Source: Pirellulales bacterium (lineage in GTDB: Bacteria > Planctomycetota > Planctomycetia > Pirellulales > Thermoguttaceae). Taken from it: a stretch of DNA of 7,975 bases. Below are positions 6,803 through 7,975 of the stretch, in pieces (position 1 is the stretch's first letter; every line of letters begins with the position of its first letter). A program made the translations under genes and the position numbers. The notes below the pieces were generated by a model that did no database searches, was not told where the DNA came from, and saw nothing but the letters and a program-made list of their open reading frames with translations. Location: assembly GCA_030605745.1 (NCBI GenBank), contig JAUWHT010000408.1, forward strand, positions 1-7,975, given 5' to 3'.

Positions 6803-6892
6803 GACTCGGGACTCGGGATTCGGGACTCGGGACTCGGGATTCGGGACTCGGGACTCGGGATTCGGGACTCGGGACTCGGGACTCGGGACTGG
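6803..6892 (+). repeat. G-rich heptamer tandem array (GACTCGG/GATTCGG), G-quadruplex-like
   Basis: Twelve heptamers run from 6803 to 6886 without a break, followed by a partial GACT and GG. Nine units are GACTCGG and three are GATTCGG. The variants fall in order: GACTCGG, GACTCGG, GATTCGG three times over (a 21-base higher unit, 6803-6865), then three plain GACTCGG. GGG recurs every seven bases (first 6808-6810, last 6885-6887), giving twelve G-runs with 4-base loops, which fits the G3N4 G-quadruplex pattern on the plus strand and in any read-through WYL mRNA. It resembles in style the short tandemly repeated heptamers of cyanobacteria. It is not coding: it starts immediately after the WYL stop. 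Confidence 0.95.
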
Positions 6893-6909
6893 AGGGTTGC
6901 ATTCAATAA

Positions 6910-6955
6910 CCCCTAGCCCCTAGCCCCTAGTCCCGAGCCCCCGAGCCCCAAATCC
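6910..6955 (-). repeat. C-rich heptamer array (CCCCTAG) facing the G-rich array
   Basis: CCCCTAG occurs three times in a row (6910-6930). It is followed by related units TCCCGAG (6931-6937), CCCCCGAG (6938-6945) and CCCCAAATCCCC (to about 6957). On the minus strand this gives G4 runs separated by three or four bases, again a G-quadruplex pattern but on the opposite strand to the array at 6803. AGTCCCGAG (6929-6937) is the exact complement of CTCGGGACT, which occurs repeatedly in the first array (for example 6882-6890), so the two arrays can also pair as a large hairpin. Confidence 0.85.
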
Positions 6956-6989
6956 CCACGGTGTTTTCCGAGCAACACGTCCCAATCCG

Positions 6990-7017
6990 TTTACACTTTG
7001 AGTAAATATTGTATACT
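6990..7017 (+). promoter_or_regulatory. Sigma70-type promoter of the FHA gene
   Basis: TTTACA (6990-6995) and TATACT (7012-7017) are separated by 16 bases in a locally AT-rich stretch, 35 bases beyond the repeat block. Each hexamer matches the consensus at five of six positions. Transcription would start near 7024, leaving a leader of about 49 bases. TTTAC (6990-6994) and GTAAA (7002-7006) form a small inverted repeat over the -35 element, which could bind a regulator. Confidence 0.75.
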
Positions 7018-7060
7018 CGGTACGTCGTAAAGTGAGGTTTTGTATGATCGGCAACGCGTC

Positions 7061-7065
7061 GGGAG
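7061..7065 (+). promoter_or_regulatory. Ribosome binding site deciding the FHA gene start
   Basis: GGGAG at 7061-7065 lies seven bases before ATG at 7073. It favours this start over an in-frame TTG at 7040, which would add eleven residues that do not belong to the FHA fold. Confidence 0.8.
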
Positions 7066-7072
7066 ATATTCC

Positions 7073-7747
7073 ATGGCGCTGATCACGTTACGGGCTCTGG
7101 ATGGAGCCGACCGGGGACGGGTCTTTCAGGACATGCCCACGCCGCTGAGCATCGGCCGCGAGGAAGGCAACTCGGTACAACTGAATGACGAGCGGATCAG
7201 CCGGTTCCACCTGAAGATCCAGGAAGACCAGGACAAGATCGTGCTGACCGACCTGGAGAGCACCAACGGGACCAAGGTCAACGGCGAAACCGTCCAGCTC
7301 TGTGTTCTGCGGCCGGGCGACGTGATCATGCTGGGGCGCACGGTGCTGTTGTTCGGTTCGCGGGAGGAGATCGGCCGGCGCTTGGCCGGCCTGCGTGGTG
7401 TCGATCTGACCGAGGGGGTCACGATGGACACCGACGAGTTGGACCAGGAATCGAACTCGATTTCGCTGGAATTCGAGTTGGGTTTCGGCGACAGCCCGGA
7501 CGCCCAGGCGACACTGCACACGCTTATGCCACCCGAGCTACCCGGCTCGCTGAGTCCAGGTCAGACCGCCCAACTCGCCGAACTGCTGCAATACCTCCAC
7601 TTGCGGATTCGGGGGTTGCTCGGGTCGGTGAAGTCCAAGAAGAAATCAGACCGGGTCATGCTCGAACAGCGCCAGTGGCAAAACCTCCTCGACCTGCAAG
7701 ACCGCCTGGCCGGCTACCTCCGCTCGATCGGCGAGCCGACGGAATAG
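7073..7747 (+). CDS. FHA-domain protein
   Basis: A 224-residue soluble protein whose first 100 residues are a forkhead-associated domain, a module that binds phosphothreonine peptides and usually partners with Ser/Thr kinases. Visible: LRALDGADRGRVF (7-18) as the opening strands; LSIGRE with G28 and R29; ISRFHLKI with S43 and H46 (the S-x-x-H motif); LTDLESTNGTKVNG with S63, N65 and G66; and RPGDVIMLGRTVLLFG (80-95). All phosphopeptide-contacting residues are present, so it should bind. Residues about 105-160 are acidic and probably flexible. Residues about 163-218 form amphipathic helices (LAELLQYLHLRIRGLLGSV, then LLDLQDRLAGYL), which may dimerise or bind a partner. There is no transmembrane segment and no attached catalytic domain. 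No kinase or phosphatase is in the window, so its partner is unknown. It has its own promoter and is probably not co-transcribed only with the WYL gene. Confidence 0.92.
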   Translation: MALITLRALDGADRGRVFQDMPTPLSIGREEGNSVQLNDERISRFHLKIQEDQDKIVLTDLESTNGTKVNGETVQLCVLRPGDVIMLGRTVLLFGSREEIGRRLAGLRGVDLTEGVTMDTDELDQESNSISLEFELGFGDSPDAQATLHTLMPPELPGSLSPGQTAQLAELLQYLHLRIRGLLGSVKSKKKSDRVMLEQRQWQNLLDLQDRLAGYLRSIGEPTE

Positions 7748-7975
7748 GGATATGGTTGACTTCTGCAGTGCGATTTAGGAATTTTTCCACGCATCATCAT
7801 CCCCCGGCTGGATTATCCGTCTGAAACTCGACACTCGTAAGTGCTTTTCTGATAACCAGTTAGGTTCGTTCATGCTCGGGGGGTGTGGGTCTGAAAACGG
7901 GCGAAACTCGGGCCGGTTTTCTCGTCGTAAGTGGTTGCCGACAAACGACTTGCGAATTGTTCGACAGTGGTTTTA
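7748..7975. other. Intergenic stretch with short direct repeats and one hairpin
   Basis: No gene is recognisable in these 228 bases. Three short words recur in the same order at slowly growing distances: GTCTGAAA (7819-7826 and 7889-7896), GAAACTCG (7823-7830 and 7903-7910) and TCGTAAGTG (7835-7843 and 7925-7933). The second TCGTAAGT is the left arm of a hairpin (7925-7932 with 7948-7955, including one G-T pair; three more pairs lie inside beyond a G-G mismatch). This looks like a diverged duplication or a regulatory leader for a gene beyond the window. No clear terminator follows the FHA gene. Confidence 0.4.

Noticed and set aside
6385..6909. Reading frame running into the heptamer array, encoding a GTRDSGL repeat
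   Set aside because: A 7-base repeat three times is 21 bases, so any open frame through it gives a periodic peptide. The frame is a shadow of the WYL gene and lacks a start signal.
6803..6957. CRISPR array
   Set aside because: Units are 7 bases with no spacers; this is a simple tandem repeat.
7756..7784. TTGACT followed 17 bases later by GAATTT as a promoter
   Set aside because: The -10 hexamer matches poorly and no gene start follows.

Overview
The window looks like a piece of a GC-rich chromosome from a planctomycete, probably a Pirellulales-like lineage. This is inferred from protein style: a small secreted carboxypeptidase-regulatory-like protein with a C-terminal membrane helix, a large TolC-type lipoprotein with a proline-rich tail, a PafC-like WYL regulator and a stand-alone FHA protein. 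It rests on memory of such families, not on a search.

Layout. Bases 1-60 hold a strong intrinsic terminator read on the minus strand. It closes a minus-strand gene (95-667) for a small exported protein with a beta-sandwich domain. Between that gene and the next minus-strand gene (1003-2235, a WecA/MraY-type polyprenyl-phosphate sugar-1-phosphate transferase) is a non-coding stretch carrying two similar tandem hairpins (855-927) that can also fold into one long hairpin. A divergent intergenic region (2236-2527) carries a near-consensus sigma70-type promoter and a good ribosome binding site for the glyceraldehyde-3-phosphate dehydrogenase gene (2528-3544). Plus-strand genes follow: a TolC-family outer-membrane lipoprotein (3718-5904), a WYL transcriptional regulator that overlaps its end by 74 bases (5831-6802), and an FHA-domain protein (7073-7747) with its own promoter (6990-7017). 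The last 228 bases hold no gene that I can recognise, only short direct repeats and a hairpin.

How the parts relate. The transferase (cell-surface glycan initiation), GAPDH (glycolysis) and TolC lipoprotein (export across the outer membrane) are ordinary cell-envelope and core-metabolism genes, and they do not form one pathway. The tightest link is the TolC-WYL overlap, which suggests co-transcription and possibly regulation of the exporter by the WYL protein.

The most unusual sequence is the repeat block at 6803-6955. A G-rich heptamer array starts at the first base after the WYL stop codon. It is followed by a C-rich heptamer array of opposite strand polarity. Both have the spacing expected of G-quadruplex-forming DNA or RNA. 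They resemble in style the short tandemly repeated heptamers known from cyanobacterial genomes. I see no defence system, CRISPR array, transposon, tRNA or rRNA in the window.
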